This document shows positions 8,101 to 16,845 of a stretch of DNA of 64,000 nt, piece after piece (position 1 is the stretch's first letter; each line of letters begins with the position of its first letter). Source of the stretch: Butyricimonas paravirosa (GTDB lineage: Bacteria; Bacteroidota; Bacteroidia; Bacteroidales; Marinifilaceae); assembly GCF_032878955.1 (NCBI RefSeq), contig NZ_CP043839.1:4402001-4466000 (forward strand), written 5' to 3'. The notes under the pieces are model-generated. The model searched no databases, was not told the DNA's origin, and worked only from the letters and a program-made list of their open reading frames with translations. Both the position numbers and the translations under genes were made by a program.

Positions 8101-8670
8101 ATGAAATATCTTATTGTGGGATTGGGCAACATAGGTCCCGAGTACCAGAATACACGACATAACATCGGATTTAAAGTATTGGACGCCTTTGCTAAGGCGT
8201 CCAATGCTGTTTTTGAAGATATGCGTTATGGTGCGGTTGCCACGGTGAAGTTGAAGGGACGTACCCTGATTTTGTTGAAACCGAACACGTACATGAACCT
8301 GAGTGGTAAGGCGGTCAGTTACTGGATGCAAAAAGAGAAAATCGAGTTGTCGAACCTTTTCGTGGTGGTGGATGACTTGGCATTACCTTTCGGGACGATC
8401 CGTTTGAGAGGCAAGGGAAGTGACGGGGGACATAACGGTTTGAAGAGTATTAACCAGTTGCTGGGCACGCAGGATTACGCTCGTTTGCGTTTTGGTATCG
8501 GGAACGAGTTCCCCAAGGGAAAACAGGTGGATTACGTGTTGGGAGAGTGGTCTTCGGAGGAAGAGGAACGTTTTCCAGCCATGTTGAAGCATTGTGGGGA
8601 GGTGATCGAGAATTTTATTTTTATAGGGGTAGATAAGACGATGAGCCTGTGTAATAATTTGCGATTTTAG
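8101..8670 (+). CDS. pth: Peptidyl-tRNA hydrolase
   Basis: Releases tRNA from prematurely dropped peptidyl-tRNA. The 189-aa protein carries Asn10, the catalytic His20 in NTRHNIGF, the KPNTYMNLSGKAV substrate loop and the VVVDDLALPFGTIRLRGKGSDGGHNGLKSI signature with the Asp that orients His20. Length is normal. It is co-transcribed with rplY. Confidence 0.96.
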   Translation: MKYLIVGLGNIGPEYQNTRHNIGFKVLDAFAKASNAVFEDMRYGAVATVKLKGRTLILLKPNTYMNLSGKAVSYWMQKEKIELSNLFVVVDDLALPFGTIRLRGKGSDGGHNGLKSINQLLGTQDYARLRFGIGNEFPKGKQVDYVLGEWSSEEEERFPAMLKHCGEVIENFIFIGVDKTMSLCNNLRF

Positions 8671-8814
8671 ATATTTACGATTTGTGATTTTGAAGTCGTG
8701 ATTCCGAATTTTAAAATGAAGATTTCAGGTTCGTGATTTCAGGTCGGCATTTGTTTTGTCATTTGCAGAATAAGTTTTAGCTTTGACAGATTGTAAGTTA
8801 TAAATGAATAAGCC
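8671..8814. other. AT-rich spacer between pth and the S4 gene
   Basis: Contains recurring words built on ATTTxxGATTT and the promoter of the S4 gene. No small gene is apparent. Confidence 0.4.
8754..8785 (+). promoter_or_regulatory. Promoter of the S4 RNA-binding gene
   Basis: TTTG at 8754-8757 and TAGCTTTG at 8778-8785 are spaced 20 bp apart and fit the -33/-7 consensus. The start codon (GTG 8815) lies 29 bases beyond the box. Confidence 0.7.
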
Positions 8815-9186
8815 GTGGAGAAGGTTAGAATAGATAAATGGTTATGGGCGGTTCGGATTTTCAAAACCCGTTCGTTAGCTGCAGAAGAATGTGGTAAAGG
8901 TCACGTCTCTATCGGTGATGCGCACGTGAAAGCGTCCCGGGAGGTAAAGGTCGGGGATGTCGTGAAAGTACGGGTTCCGCCGATTGAACGGGAGTACGTG
9001 GTGAAACAAATCACCGATAAACGAATGTCTGCCCAGTTGGCCGTCGATTTCGTGGAAGAGATCACCCCACAGGAGAAACTGGATATTCTCCGGGGAACTT
9101 TCATGCAATTCGAGAGCCGGGATCGAGGAACAGGACGTCCCACGAAACGGGATCGGAGGTTGATTGATAAACTCAAAGAACTTTGA
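8815..9186 (+). CDS. S4-domain RNA-binding protein, Hsp15-like
   Basis: 123-aa protein with an S4 domain at residues about 3-65 (VRIDKWLWAVRIFKTRSLA, GHVSIGDAHVKASREVKVGDVVKV). It continues into a basic tail (RGTGRPTKRDRRLIDKL) like Hsp15/HslR, which binds stalled 50S-nascent chain complexes. GTG 8815 is the only in-frame start that preserves the domain. The family is certain, the precise role is inferred from Hsp15. Confidence 0.88.
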   Translation: MEKVRIDKWLWAVRIFKTRSLAAEECGKGHVSIGDAHVKASREVKVGDVVKVRVPPIEREYVVKQITDKRMSAQLAVDFVEEITPQEKLDILRGTFMQFESRDRGTGRPTKRDRRLIDKLKEL

Positions 9187-9240
9187 AATTTTAGATTTGA
9201 TGATTTTAGATTCCAGCCGCACAAGGCTCATGTTTCTAAT

Positions 9241-9268
9241 CGTAAATCATAAATCGTAAATCATAAAT
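9241..9268. repeat. Two tandem copies of a 14-bp repeat before the DUF4924 gene
   Basis: CGTAAATCATAAAT occurs twice in perfect tandem (9241-9254 and 9255-9268), ending four bases before ATG 9273. Related words precede folA (about 13785) and the YbaK gene (about 52518). Confidence 0.75.
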
Positions 9269-9272
9269 TAGT

Positions 9273-9817
9273 ATGTTGATAGCACGCGAGAAGAGAAAGA
9301 GTAATGTGGCCGAATATATCCTGTATATGTGGCAGGTGGAGGATATGTTGAGGGCGATGCAGATGGATATTGAGCTGGTGAACCGGAACGTGGTGAGCCA
9401 GTTCGGGGGGATGACGCGACACGGAAGGAGATCAGCGATTGGTATGACAATTTGATCGAGATGATGAGGAAAGAGGAGGTGACGAAGAGCGGGCACGTGC
9501 AGGTGGTGAAGAACATGGTGAACGAGTTGACGGAGTTGCATTTCCATTTACTCCATAACGTGCAGGATATGAAGTACAAGCAGTTGTTCATGATGGCCGC
9601 AAATAATTTGCTGGATTATCGCCGGAAGACGAACTTGCCGGAGGAGGTTTCCGATGTCGAGCTGGCACTTCATGCTCTTTATGGTCATTTGATGTTGCGA
9701 TTACAGAAAAAAGAGATAAATTCGCAAACGACAATGGCAATGGAGACGTTTAGCCGGATGCTGGCTTACCTGGCACTGCGGTACAAAGAGGTGGAGGAGA
9801 ACGAGGAGATGATGTGA
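9273..9817 (+). pseudogene. DUF4924 family protein, interrupted by a frameshift at a G6 tract
   Basis: The first 44 codons (MLIAREKRKSNVAEYILYMW onward) and the part from about 9411 to 9817 (LIEMMRKEEVTKSGHVQ onward) match consecutive parts of the Bacteroidetes DUF4924 family, but lie in different frames. The break falls in six G residues at 9405-9410. Adding one G restores a continuous reading through QFGGDDATRKEISDWYDNL. The cause could be a true mutation, slippage-based phase variation, or a sequencing error. The function of the family is unknown; the protein is helical and lacks a signal peptide. The rest of the frame is intact with no further stops, which favours a recent event. Confidence 0.85.
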
Positions 9818-9853
9818 TTTGTTGTCGAGTAATTCATGATTAAATCAATCGAT

Positions 9854-10894
9854 ATGAAGAGATTATTATTATTGGTAATTGTTTTGTTCGGAGCGGTAAA
9901 CGCTTGGGCTGAGGAGGGATCAAAGGAGTTTAAGAAGAGCTTTCCTGCGGCATCCATTAACGAGTTGACGGTTACGAACCGCTATGGGAATATCGATGTT
10001 AAGCAGGAAGGTGATGAGTTTTCCATCACGACTTCCGTGTGGGTGGAGGCAAAAACAAAAGCCAAGGTTGACGAGATATTAGAGTATATTTCCATAACGG
10101 CCAAGGAGCAGGGGGCCGTGTTGAACGTGGAGACGTTGTTCCAGAAGGATATGAGCCTGCGGCAGATGTTCGCGGGGGTGACGGTGAGCGTTGACTATCA
10201 TATTAAGGTTCCGAAAGGTAAGAAAGTACGTCTGGTATGCACGGAGGGAGGCGCCTTGGTGGCCGATTTCGTGGGGGATATGAGCGTGGAGATCGTATCC
10301 GGTAATTTTAAGGCCAATTCAGTGACGGGGGGAGAGTTTTCCGTGAAACAGAATAAGGGAGAATTTGAGGTGGAGAAATTGGGAAACATGACGGCCGAGT
10401 TCAAATCCTGTAAGGTGAAGATCGGGGAAGGGAAGGAGATGAAACTGGATTGCACGTCAACGACTTTGCAGTTGATGGAGGCGGATAAACTTTCGTTGAA
10501 GACATCGGGAGGAACCTGTTACCTGGGGATGGTCGAGGATATGGACGGGACTTCTTTCTACACGAAATACGAGGTGCAGGATATTGGCGGGTCGCTCAAG
10601 ATGGATATGCGTTGGGGCGAGTTGAACGTGCGTAATATCAATTTCTCGTTCGCTACTGTTGACGTGAAAGGTTCTTCCACGAAGGTGGGGTTGACTTTCA
10701 TGGAAGGATGCGGTTACACCCTGGAGTTGGCACGTAATAAAAATTTGAAGGTGGAATTGCCCGAGGGCGTGACGCTGGAGAGTAAACCGACGACGGATAA
10801 GAATACCGTGCTGGAGACCGGGTTTATCGGGAATAAAAAATACGCGGGAAAAGTGAATCTGAATTTGTCGGGAGGAAGTCTTTTTATTCAATAA
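9854..10894 (+). CDS. Exported DUF4097-like beta-repeat protein
   Basis: Signal peptide MKRLLLLVIVLFGAVNAWA, then about 327 residues of short beta-strand repeats (for example TVTNRYGNIDVKQEGDEF, CTEGGALVADFVGDMSVEIVSG). This is the right-handed-helix pattern of DUF4097/DUF2807-type envelope proteins in Bacteroidetes, which often accompany anti-sigma or stress systems. No enzyme motif is visible. The start at 9854 gives a clean signal peptide; ATG 9836 adds six residues. It ends one base before the M16 protease start, so the two are translationally close. Confidence 0.7.
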   Translation: MKRLLLLVIVLFGAVNAWAEEGSKEFKKSFPAASINELTVTNRYGNIDVKQEGDEFSITTSVWVEAKTKAKVDEILEYISITAKEQGAVLNVETLFQKDMSLRQMFAGVTVSVDYHIKVPKGKKVRLVCTEGGALVADFVGDMSVEIVSGNFKANSVTGGEFSVKQNKGEFEVEKLGNMTAEFKSCKVKIGEGKEMKLDCTSTTLQLMEADKLSLKTSGGTCYLGMVEDMDGTSFYTKYEVQDIGGSLKMDMRWGELNVRNINFSFATVDVKGSSTKVGLTFMEGCGYTLELARNKNLKVELPEGVTLESKPTTDKNTVLETGFIGNKKYAGKVNLNLSGGSLFIQ

Positions 10895-10895
10895 A

Positions 10896-12113
10896 ATGTA
10901 TCAAACACATATATTTGCTAATGGATTACGATTAATCCATAACTATGTTCCGAATAAAGCCGCTTATTGCGGGTTGATTATAAACGTGGGGAGCCGGGAT
11001 GAACGGGAGGATGAACTGGGAATGGCTCATTTTATAGAACACGTGATTTTTAAAGGTACGGAGAAACGTAAAGCCTATCATATATTGAGTCGTCTGGAAG
11101 ATGTCGGGGGTGAGTTAAATGCTTACACCACGAAGGAGGACACGTGCGTGTATGCCACGTTTATGGCAAAGGATTACGAGCGTACGTTGGAATTGTTTGC
11201 CGACATCGTGTTTCATTCTGTGTTCCCGGAGAAGGAGATAGAGAAGGAGAAAGACGTGGTGCTGGATGAGATAAACTCGTACAAGGATAACCCGGGAGAG
11301 TTGATTTTCGACGATTTCGAGGAGCTGATTTATACCGGTTACCCGATCGGACGGAATATCTTGGGTGACGAGGCTTCCGTGGAACGGATCTCCCGGGATA
11401 TGGTGTTGGATTTCGTGAGACGTAATTATTTCACGAACCGGATGGTGATTAGCTCGGTCGGGGATATCCCGTTCGAGAAGTTGGTGCGTCTGGTGGAAAA
11501 GTATTTTTCGCCTTACGAGGCCGGAACTCCATTGAGGAACCGGATTAAGCCGGAGATTTACACTCCCCGTTTCGTGGAGATGGATCGGGACACGCACCAA
11601 AGTCATTGTATTATCGGGAATATCGCTTACGATTACACGGAGGATAACCGATTGGCGTTATCGCTGTTGATGAACTTGTTGGGAGGGACGGGGATGAATT
11701 CCCGTTTGAATTTGAATATCCGTGAAAAGTACGGTTTGGCTTATAATATCGAGGCGTCGTACACGCCTTATTCGGACACGGGGGTATCCATGATTTATTT
11801 CGGTTGTGACCCGGAAAATGCCGAATGGTGTCTGAATTTGTGCAAGAAGGAGATGCGGGCCTTGTATGAAGAAAAGTTGGGACCCTTGCAGTTGAAACGG
11901 GCAAAGGCTCAGATGGTGGGGCAACTGGCGATCTCGTCGGAGAATTACGAGAACTTGATGTTGTCGATCGGGAAGAGTTTCTTGATTTACGATAAGGTGG
12001 ATAGCCTTGAAGATATTTATACCCAGATCGAGGAAATTACACCGGAGTTGCTGATCCGGGTGGCGAAGGAGGTCTTCGACGTGGAGAAGCAATCTGTATT
12101 ACTATATAAATAG
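10896..12113 (+). CDS. M16 family zinc metallopeptidase (PqqL/MPP-like)
   Basis: Cytoplasmic protease of 405 aa with the inverted zinc motif HxxEH (His45, Glu48, His49 in MAHFIEHVIFKGT) and the downstream Glu region DEINSYKDNPGE. The C-terminal half has the R-EKYGLAYNIEASY substrate-binding pattern, so both halves of an M16B subunit are present. No signal peptide. It is followed after 8 bp by the O-methyltransferase. Two further M16 genes lie at 61051-63575. Confidence 0.92.
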   Translation: MYQTHIFANGLRLIHNYVPNKAAYCGLIINVGSRDEREDELGMAHFIEHVIFKGTEKRKAYHILSRLEDVGGELNAYTTKEDTCVYATFMAKDYERTLELFADIVFHSVFPEKEIEKEKDVVLDEINSYKDNPGELIFDDFEELIYTGYPIGRNILGDEASVERISRDMVLDFVRRNYFTNRMVISSVGDIPFEKLVRLVEKYFSPYEAGTPLRNRIKPEIYTPRFVEMDRDTHQSHCIIGNIAYDYTEDNRLALSLLMNLLGGTGMNSRLNLNIREKYGLAYNIEASYTPYSDTGVSMIYFGCDPENAEWCLNLCKKEMRALYEEKLGPLQLKRAKAQMVGQLAISSENYENLMLSIGKSFLIYDKVDSLEDIYTQIEEITPELLIRVAKEVFDVEKQSVLLYK

Positions 12114-12121
12114 AGACTGTC

Positions 12122-12763
12122 ATGTTGGAAATGGATGCTGAATTGGAACAATATATACTGGCGCATAGCGAGCCGGAGGGGGAAGTGTTGGCCGAGTTGT
12201 CAAGGGCGACCCATCTGAATGTATTGCGTCCGAGAATGTTATCCGGGAATTTGCAAGGGCAGTTCCTGAAAATGATATGCCGGATGATAGGCGCCCGTCG
12301 GGTGCTGGAGATCGGGACGTACACGGGGTATGCCGCTATTTCGATGGCTGCCGGGTTGGAGGAAGGGGGTGTGCTGCACACGATCGACGTGAACGATGAG
12401 TTGGAAGATTTCACTCGCCAATATATTGAAAAAAGCGGTTTGCAAGAGCGTATCGTTTTTCACGTGGGGGATGCTTGTGAGATTATTCCCACGCTGGATG
12501 AAATGTTTGACCTGGTGTTTATCGATGCCGATAAACGGGAATATTCGGAATATTACCGCTTGGTGTTTGATAAGGTTCGTCACGGGGGAATCATTGTCGC
12601 GGACGACGTGTTGTGGGATGGTAAGGTGGCGGACCCGCGGGTGAAACCGGATGCCCAAACGAAAGGTATATTGGACTTTAATGAAATGGTGCAGGCTGAT
12701 AGCCGGGTGGAGAATATCCTGTTGCCTGTTCGTCACGGGCTAATGATCGTGAGAAAAGTTTAG
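12122..12763 (+). CDS. SAM-dependent O-methyltransferase (COMT/CCoAOMT-like)
   Basis: 213-aa class I methyltransferase with motif I VLEIGTYTGYAAISMA (about residues 60-75), acidic TIDVNDE, and DLVFIDADKREYSEYY with the Asp residues that bind divalent metal in catechol O-methyltransferase-type enzymes. The physiological acceptor is unknown. It is probably co-transcribed with the upstream M16 gene. Confidence 0.9.
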   Translation: MLEMDAELEQYILAHSEPEGEVLAELSRATHLNVLRPRMLSGNLQGQFLKMICRMIGARRVLEIGTYTGYAAISMAAGLEEGGVLHTIDVNDELEDFTRQYIEKSGLQERIVFHVGDACEIIPTLDEMFDLVFIDADKREYSEYYRLVFDKVRHGGIIVADDVLWDGKVADPRVKPDAQTKGILDFNEMVQADSRVENILLPVRHGLMIVRKV

Positions 12764-12781
12764 AATTTAAAATTTAAAGGC

Positions 12782-12789
12782 TATCTTTG
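12782..12789 (+). promoter_or_regulatory. -7 box (TATCTTTG) upstream of thyA
   Basis: Exact TAnnTTTG match 64 bases before the thyA ATG. The leader would contain the heptamer repeat at 12822-12850. Confidence 0.6.
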
Positions 12790-12821
12790 TTCTATCATCT
12801 ATTGAAAATTGAATAGCGCAT

Positions 12822-12850
12822 TTTCAATTTTCAATTTTCAATTTTCAATT
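12822..12850. repeat. (TTTTCAA)n heptamer repeat before thyA
   Basis: Four tandem copies of the same heptamer seen in the cls/prmC spacer, ending next to ATG 12854. The repeat happens to stay open in frame with thyA, which could mislead start prediction. Confidence 0.8.
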
Positions 12851-12853
12851 ATT

Positions 12854-13648
12854 ATGAGGCAATATTTAGATTTACTGGATAGGATTTTGACGGAGGGGAC
12901 GGTGAAAGAGGACCGGACGGGGACGGGAACGATTAGCGTGTTCGGTCACCAGATGCGGTTTAACCTGGAAGAAGGTTTCCCTTTGCTGACCACGAAGAAA
13001 TTGCATTTGAAGTCAATTATATACGAGTTGTTGTGGTTCCTGAACGGCGATACGAACGTGAAGTATTTGCACGATCACGGGGTGAGTATCTGGGATGAAT
13101 GGGCAGATGAAGAGGGTGGATTGGGACATATCTATGGTTACCAATGGCGCTCATGGCCTAAGCCGGACGGGACTTCTCTGGATCAGATTTCCCAAGTGGT
13201 GCATGACATCAAGCATAGTCCGAATTCCCGTCGGTTGATCGTGAGCGCGTGGAATTCGGGGGATATTGAAAATATGGCATTGCCCCCTTGTCACGCGTTA
13301 TTTCAGTTTTACGTGGCTAACGGGAAATTGTCCTGCCAATTGTATCAGCGTAGTGCCGATACTTTTTTAGGCGTGCCGTTTAATATTGCCTCGTATGCTT
13401 TGTTGACCATGATGATGGCGCAAGTGTGCGGTTTGAAACCGGGAGAATTTGTACATACCTTGGGTGACACGCATATCTACTTGAATCATATCGAACAGGT
13501 GAAATTGCAGTTGACACGTGAACCCCGTGCTTTACCCCGGATGGAAATTAACCCGGACGTGAAAAGCATATTCGATTTTAAATACGAAGATTTCACGTTG
13601 TGCGATTATAACCCGCATCCACATATAAAGGGGGCGATATCGGTATAA
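12854..13648 (+). CDS. thyA: Thymidylate synthase
   Basis: Makes dTMP from dUMP using methylene-THF and yields dihydrofolate. The 264-aa protein carries the catalytic Cys146 in ALPPCHALFQFYV, RTGTGTISVFGHQMRF near the N terminus, the QRSADTFLGVPFNIASYALL dUMP-binding stretch and the HIYLNHIEQ motif. Length and Cys position equal the E. coli enzyme. Start 12854 (MRQYLDLLDRIL) matches the family; upstream in-frame codons are repeat sequence. folA lies downstream and recycles the dihydrofolate. Confidence 0.97.
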   Translation: MRQYLDLLDRILTEGTVKEDRTGTGTISVFGHQMRFNLEEGFPLLTTKKLHLKSIIYELLWFLNGDTNVKYLHDHGVSIWDEWADEEGGLGHIYGYQWRSWPKPDGTSLDQISQVVHDIKHSPNSRRLIVSAWNSGDIENMALPPCHALFQFYVANGKLSCQLYQRSADTFLGVPFNIASYALLTMMMAQVCGLKPGEFVHTLGDTHIYLNHIEQVKLQLTREPRALPRMEINPDVKSIFDFKYEDFTLCDYNPHPHIKGAISV

Positions 13649-13821
13649 TGTAGAATTTAGAGTTTAAAATTTAGAATGAAAAGATTCCCGAAGACGCTCT
13701 CTGTCAGAGAAAGCTAAAAGGTAAAAGTTAAAAACTAAAAGTTGAAAGTAGTAAATTTAGAAGCGTTGATTTTGTGGGTAGAAATCTAAAATCATAAATC
13801 ATTAAATCTAAAATTAATTCG
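13649..13821. other. Spacer between thyA and folA with recurring AT-rich words
   Basis: Holds GTTAAAAACTAAAAGTT (also at about 52317) and TAAAATCATAAATC-like words that recur before other start codons. No gene and no exact TAnnTTTG box seen. Confidence 0.45.
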
Positions 13822-14310
13822 ATGGTTTTATCAATAATAGTAGCAGCGGCAGAGAATAATGTTATCGGAAGGGATAACGGGTTGATATGGCGACTTTCGG
13901 CTGATTTGAAACGTTTTAAGGCTTTGACCACGGGGCATACGATATTAATGGGACGGAAGACGTTCGAGTCGATCGGTCGGGCATTGCCTAACCGGAGAAA
14001 TATTGTTATTTCCCGGAATCCGGAATTCGAGGCCGCTGGATGCGAGGTAGTGCATAGCGTGGAGGAGGCTTTGGAGTTGACGAAAAATGAAGACGAGGTG
14101 TTCGTGACCGGGGGCGGGACGATTTACAAGAAGTTGTGGGATAAAGCAGATCGGTTGTATCTTACTGTTGTCCATCAGGAATGCGAGGGCGATACGGTGA
14201 TTCCGTCTGTTGACCCCGAAGTTTGGAGAGAGGTCGCGAGAGAAGTGGGGAAGGCGGATGAGAAAAATGAATGTGATTACACGTTTATAAATTACGAGCG
14301 GGTAAAATGA
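13822..14310 (+). CDS. folA: Dihydrofolate reductase
   Basis: NADPH-dependent reduction of dihydrofolate. The 162-aa protein starts with SIIVAAAENNVIGRDNGLIWRL (the Met20-loop region, with Asp of the catalytic carboxylate following LSADLKRFK), and has TTGHTILMGRKTFESIG and the FVTGGGTIYKKL NADPH motif. Length is typical. Its stop overlaps the start of the Kdo-kinase-like gene by ATGA, so the two are translationally coupled. Confidence 0.96.
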   Translation: MVLSIIVAAAENNVIGRDNGLIWRLSADLKRFKALTTGHTILMGRKTFESIGRALPNRRNIVISRNPEFEAAGCEVVHSVEEALELTKNEDEVFVTGGGTIYKKLWDKADRLYLTVVHQECEGDTVIPSVDPEVWREVAREVGKADEKNECDYTFINYERVK

Positions 14311-15044
14311 TTGATTACCAAATTAATCCGAAATACAAGTCATTGGAAAAGGCCATTCTGGATATTCCTCGTCGTTTTGATCGGGAAGGAGAGGTCATTG
14401 ATAATAAGCGGAACGTGATTAAGATATTGGAGGTGGAAGGAGAACGTTTTAACGTGAAATCCTTTAAGACACCCAATGTCATTAATCAATTCGCGTATGC
14501 TTACGTGCGGAAGGGAAAGGCTCAACGTTCGTTCGAGTACGCGAATACGTTGTTGGAGAGGGGTGTGGATACCCCGGAACCGATTGCTTATATCGTTTAT
14601 CGGAATGTCTTCGGGGTAACCCGTAGTTTTTATATTTCCCGGCAGGAAGAGTATGACTATACTTTTCGGGATTTGCGGGTGAAACGTCCGGCTGATCTGG
14701 AATTTATTTTACGGGAGTTCACCCGGTTCACGTATCATTTTCACACGCAATCCATCTATTTTATCGATCATTCACCGGGGAACACGTTGATCCGGAGAGA
14801 GGGTGAACGGGTTCATTTTATGTTGGTTGACTTGAACCGGATCAAGTTCATGACGATTTCCCCGTTGGTGGGATTGAAGAACTTTTACCGCTTGAATGCA
14901 ACAGATGATATGATTGATATTATCGCGGACGAATATGCCCGGTTGACACATTCGGACGCGATGGAAATGACCCGCCTGTTGAAAGAGTGGACTCATGCCC
15001 ACGATGAGCAGGTGCTCAAACGGAAAGCCAAGAAGAAGAGTTAG
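14307..15044 (+). CDS. Kdo/lipopolysaccharide kinase-like protein
   Basis: 245-aa protein of the eukaryotic-like kinase fold used by WaaP, KdkA and InaA. It has a catalytic-loop-like FIDHSPGNTLI (Asp and Asn spaced as in HxDxxxxN) near residues 150-161 and a metal-binding LVDLNRIKF about 12 residues on. No membrane segment; likely peripheral on the inner membrane. Phosphorylation of Kdo or heptose in the LPS core is inferred from family and from the surface-glycan genes downstream. It overlaps folA by four bases and converges on the TagF-like gene at 15046. Confidence 0.8.
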   Translation: MIDYQINPKYKSLEKAILDIPRRFDREGEVIDNKRNVIKILEVEGERFNVKSFKTPNVINQFAYAYVRKGKAQRSFEYANTLLERGVDTPEPIAYIVYRNVFGVTRSFYISRQEEYDYTFRDLRVKRPADLEFILREFTRFTYHFHTQSIYFIDHSPGNTLIRREGERVHFMLVDLNRIKFMTISPLVGLKNFYRLNATDDMIDIIADEYARLTHSDAMEMTRLLKEWTHAHDEQVLKRKAKKKS

Positions 15045-15045
15045 T

Positions 15046-16098
15046 TTATCTTCTTTTGACTTTGCCGAACTTCTTGATACTGGTGTATTTACGCCAAAGA
15101 TTTAATTTTCGTTTCTTGGGTACTCCGTGGCGGGAGATATAGTCTCTGGCGGCGTCAAGCATACGGTGGCAGACTTTCCCGTCCAGATAGGGGTCGTAGT
15201 TGTCGATGATCCATTTGCGTTTTGAGGCGAGTGCTGCATCTTGAAGTACGAGATCGAAGGCGTCGGGAAGATCTTCCGGATGTTGAATATCCAGCCAGTA
15301 AATATCTTTGGCAATGGTTTTGTACGTGATGACTGGTTTGTCGAGTAGCAAGAATTCGTACACGGTCGAAGAGGTGTCACTAATCATGACATCGGCCATG
15401 ATCTGGTATTTCGTGATATTGTGATCCTCTACCCAAAGCATATTTTCATGTTTCTCGGCCAATTGCCTGTATGCTTCCATCCATTCACTCCGGGTTAACG
15501 GGTGAAATTTCAGAATGAGTAAGACATCTTTTTCCCGGGCTAATTTTTCCAGTCCCTCTTTTATGAATGGCAAGGAAGTTAACGATGGAGAAAAGGTTGG
15601 GGCATACAAGGCCAATTTGCTTTTCCGGTGCTTTCGGAGTAGTGCGTTTTTTTCAGCGTCAAAAGTGTGGAGATTTTCATAAATCCAGTCTTGGCGAGGC
15701 CATCCTGTTTCTACAACTTCAAAATCCTTGTATTTTTTGGCAAGTGCTTTAAAGCCTTCCGTGAAGAATGGGCCTTGGGTAAAATAGGTGTCAAAATAAC
15801 GGCGGATTACCCAATGATCCTTTTTCTCGGCAGCGTAGCCGTGAAAGATTTGTATTTTCACTCCCGGCAAATAGTAGGGAACGATGTTGCAGGGAACGAA
15901 TAGGACATCCGGGGAAAAATCGTAGATTTCCTGTATGCTGTTTGTCCATTTCACCTCGTCTTTTAACGGAAAGTCCGGAATATTTTTAGGTTGAACATAC
16001 CATATCACGGAATGTCCCCCTTCTTTATTGGCCTCGACTTCGAGAGGTTGTAAAATATTTATCGCGTATTTTTGTTCGCAAAATAGTACAATTTTCAT
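15046..16098 (-). CDS. CDP-glycerol:polyol-phosphate glycerophosphotransferase-like protein, copy 1 (TagF catalytic domain)
   Basis: 350-aa single-domain version of the TagF/TarF/TarL catalytic half, about half the length of Gram-positive TagF. The two histidine motifs of the family are visible: KIQIFHGYAAEKK (near residue 80-90) and LKFHPLTRSEW (near 200), followed by the nucleotide-binding VMISDTSSTVYEFLLLDKP. The C terminus is strongly basic (KKRKLNLWRKYTSIKKFGK), suggesting membrane contact. Last gene of a leftward operon with the aminotransferase and LicC-like genes, overlapping the latter by four bases; it should use the CDP-substrate they make. Acceptor unknown. Confidence 0.85.
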   Translation of the reverse strand: MKIVLFCEQKYAINILQPLEVEANKEGGHSVIWYVQPKNIPDFPLKDEVKWTNSIQEIYDFSPDVLFVPCNIVPYYLPGVKIQIFHGYAAEKKDHWVIRRYFDTYFTQGPFFTEGFKALAKKYKDFEVVETGWPRQDWIYENLHTFDAEKNALLRKHRKSKLALYAPTFSPSLTSLPFIKEGLEKLAREKDVLLILKFHPLTRSEWMEAYRQLAEKHENMLWVEDHNITKYQIMADVMISDTSSTVYEFLLLDKPVITYKTIAKDIYWLDIQHPEDLPDAFDLVLQDAALASKRKWIIDNYDPYLDGKVCHRMLDAARDYISRHGVPKKRKLNLWRKYTSIKKFGKVKRR

Positions 16099-16832
16099 GC
16101 TTGTAGGTGTTTGGGTATTCGATTGATGGCGTCGTGAAAATCTTCGGGAGTGTCAAGCTCCATGGAGAAATAGGCGCTCGTGTCCACCGGATAGAAATAT
16201 TGTCCTCGTGCAATCAAGCGTTCGAAGGCTAATTCATAAAAAACATTATCCAGTTTTTCGTGTAGGATCATGTGTTCCAGTTCTTCGTGTAGGGCAAGGA
16301 GATAGGCATGAGATATTTTTTCAATGCCGATGGATTCACCGATGGCCTTTTCTATGGAACACGTTTTGCTGAGTTCCGTGATTTGATTTTTCCCGTTCAC
16401 GATGACTTTGATCTCTTCCTCCCCGAGTTTATGACTGTCCAGTGCCAGGCAGTTAGCATGAGGGGCATCCCGTAATATTTTTATCATGAGCGGATCAAAT
16501 AAAATGTCGCTGTCAAGTAGAATAATTTCTTTTTCCTGTTGAACTTCGGGTAATGCCAGCCACAAGGAATATATGTTATTGGTGGTGGCGTAAAGTTCAT
16601 TGTGGATGAATTTGACGCTTAAAGAAGGGTAGCGAGTTTGCACGAAGGATTCCAGCATTTCATGCAAGTATCCGGTAACGATAACAATTTCACGGATATT
16701 ATTTTCCAATAAGGCATCAATCGTTCTTTCCAACAAAGAACGATCGCCTATTTTTAGCAGGCATTTCGGCCGATCGTTTGTGAGCGGTCGTAACCGGGAG
16801 GCAATGCCCGCGGCAAGGATTATAGCTTTCAT
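16095..16832 (-). CDS. LicC-like CTP:phospho-alcohol cytidylyltransferase
   Basis: 245-aa nucleotidyltransferase with the N-terminal ILAAGIASRLRPLTNDRPKC loop and the YATTNNIYSLWLAL motif that is characteristic of LicC-type phosphocholine cytidylyltransferases; LLDSDILFD carries the metal-binding Asp. It activates choline phosphate or a related amino-alcohol phosphate as a CDP derivative. No choline kinase (LicA) or LicD is present nearby, so choline is not certain; the adjacent aminotransferase points to an amino-alcohol made from a keto precursor (inference). Confidence 0.8.
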   Translation of the reverse strand: MKAIILAAGIASRLRPLTNDRPKCLLKIGDRSLLERTIDALLENNIREIVIVTGYLHEMLESFVQTRYPSLSVKFIHNELYATTNNIYSLWLALPEVQQEKEIILLDSDILFDPLMIKILRDAPHANCLALDSHKLGEEEIKVIVNGKNQITELSKTCSIEKAIGESIGIEKISHAYLLALHEELEHMILHEKLDNVFYELAFERLIARGQYFYPVDTSAYFSMELDTPEDFHDAINRIPKHLQA

Positions 16833-16845
16833 ACACGTTGCCGGG

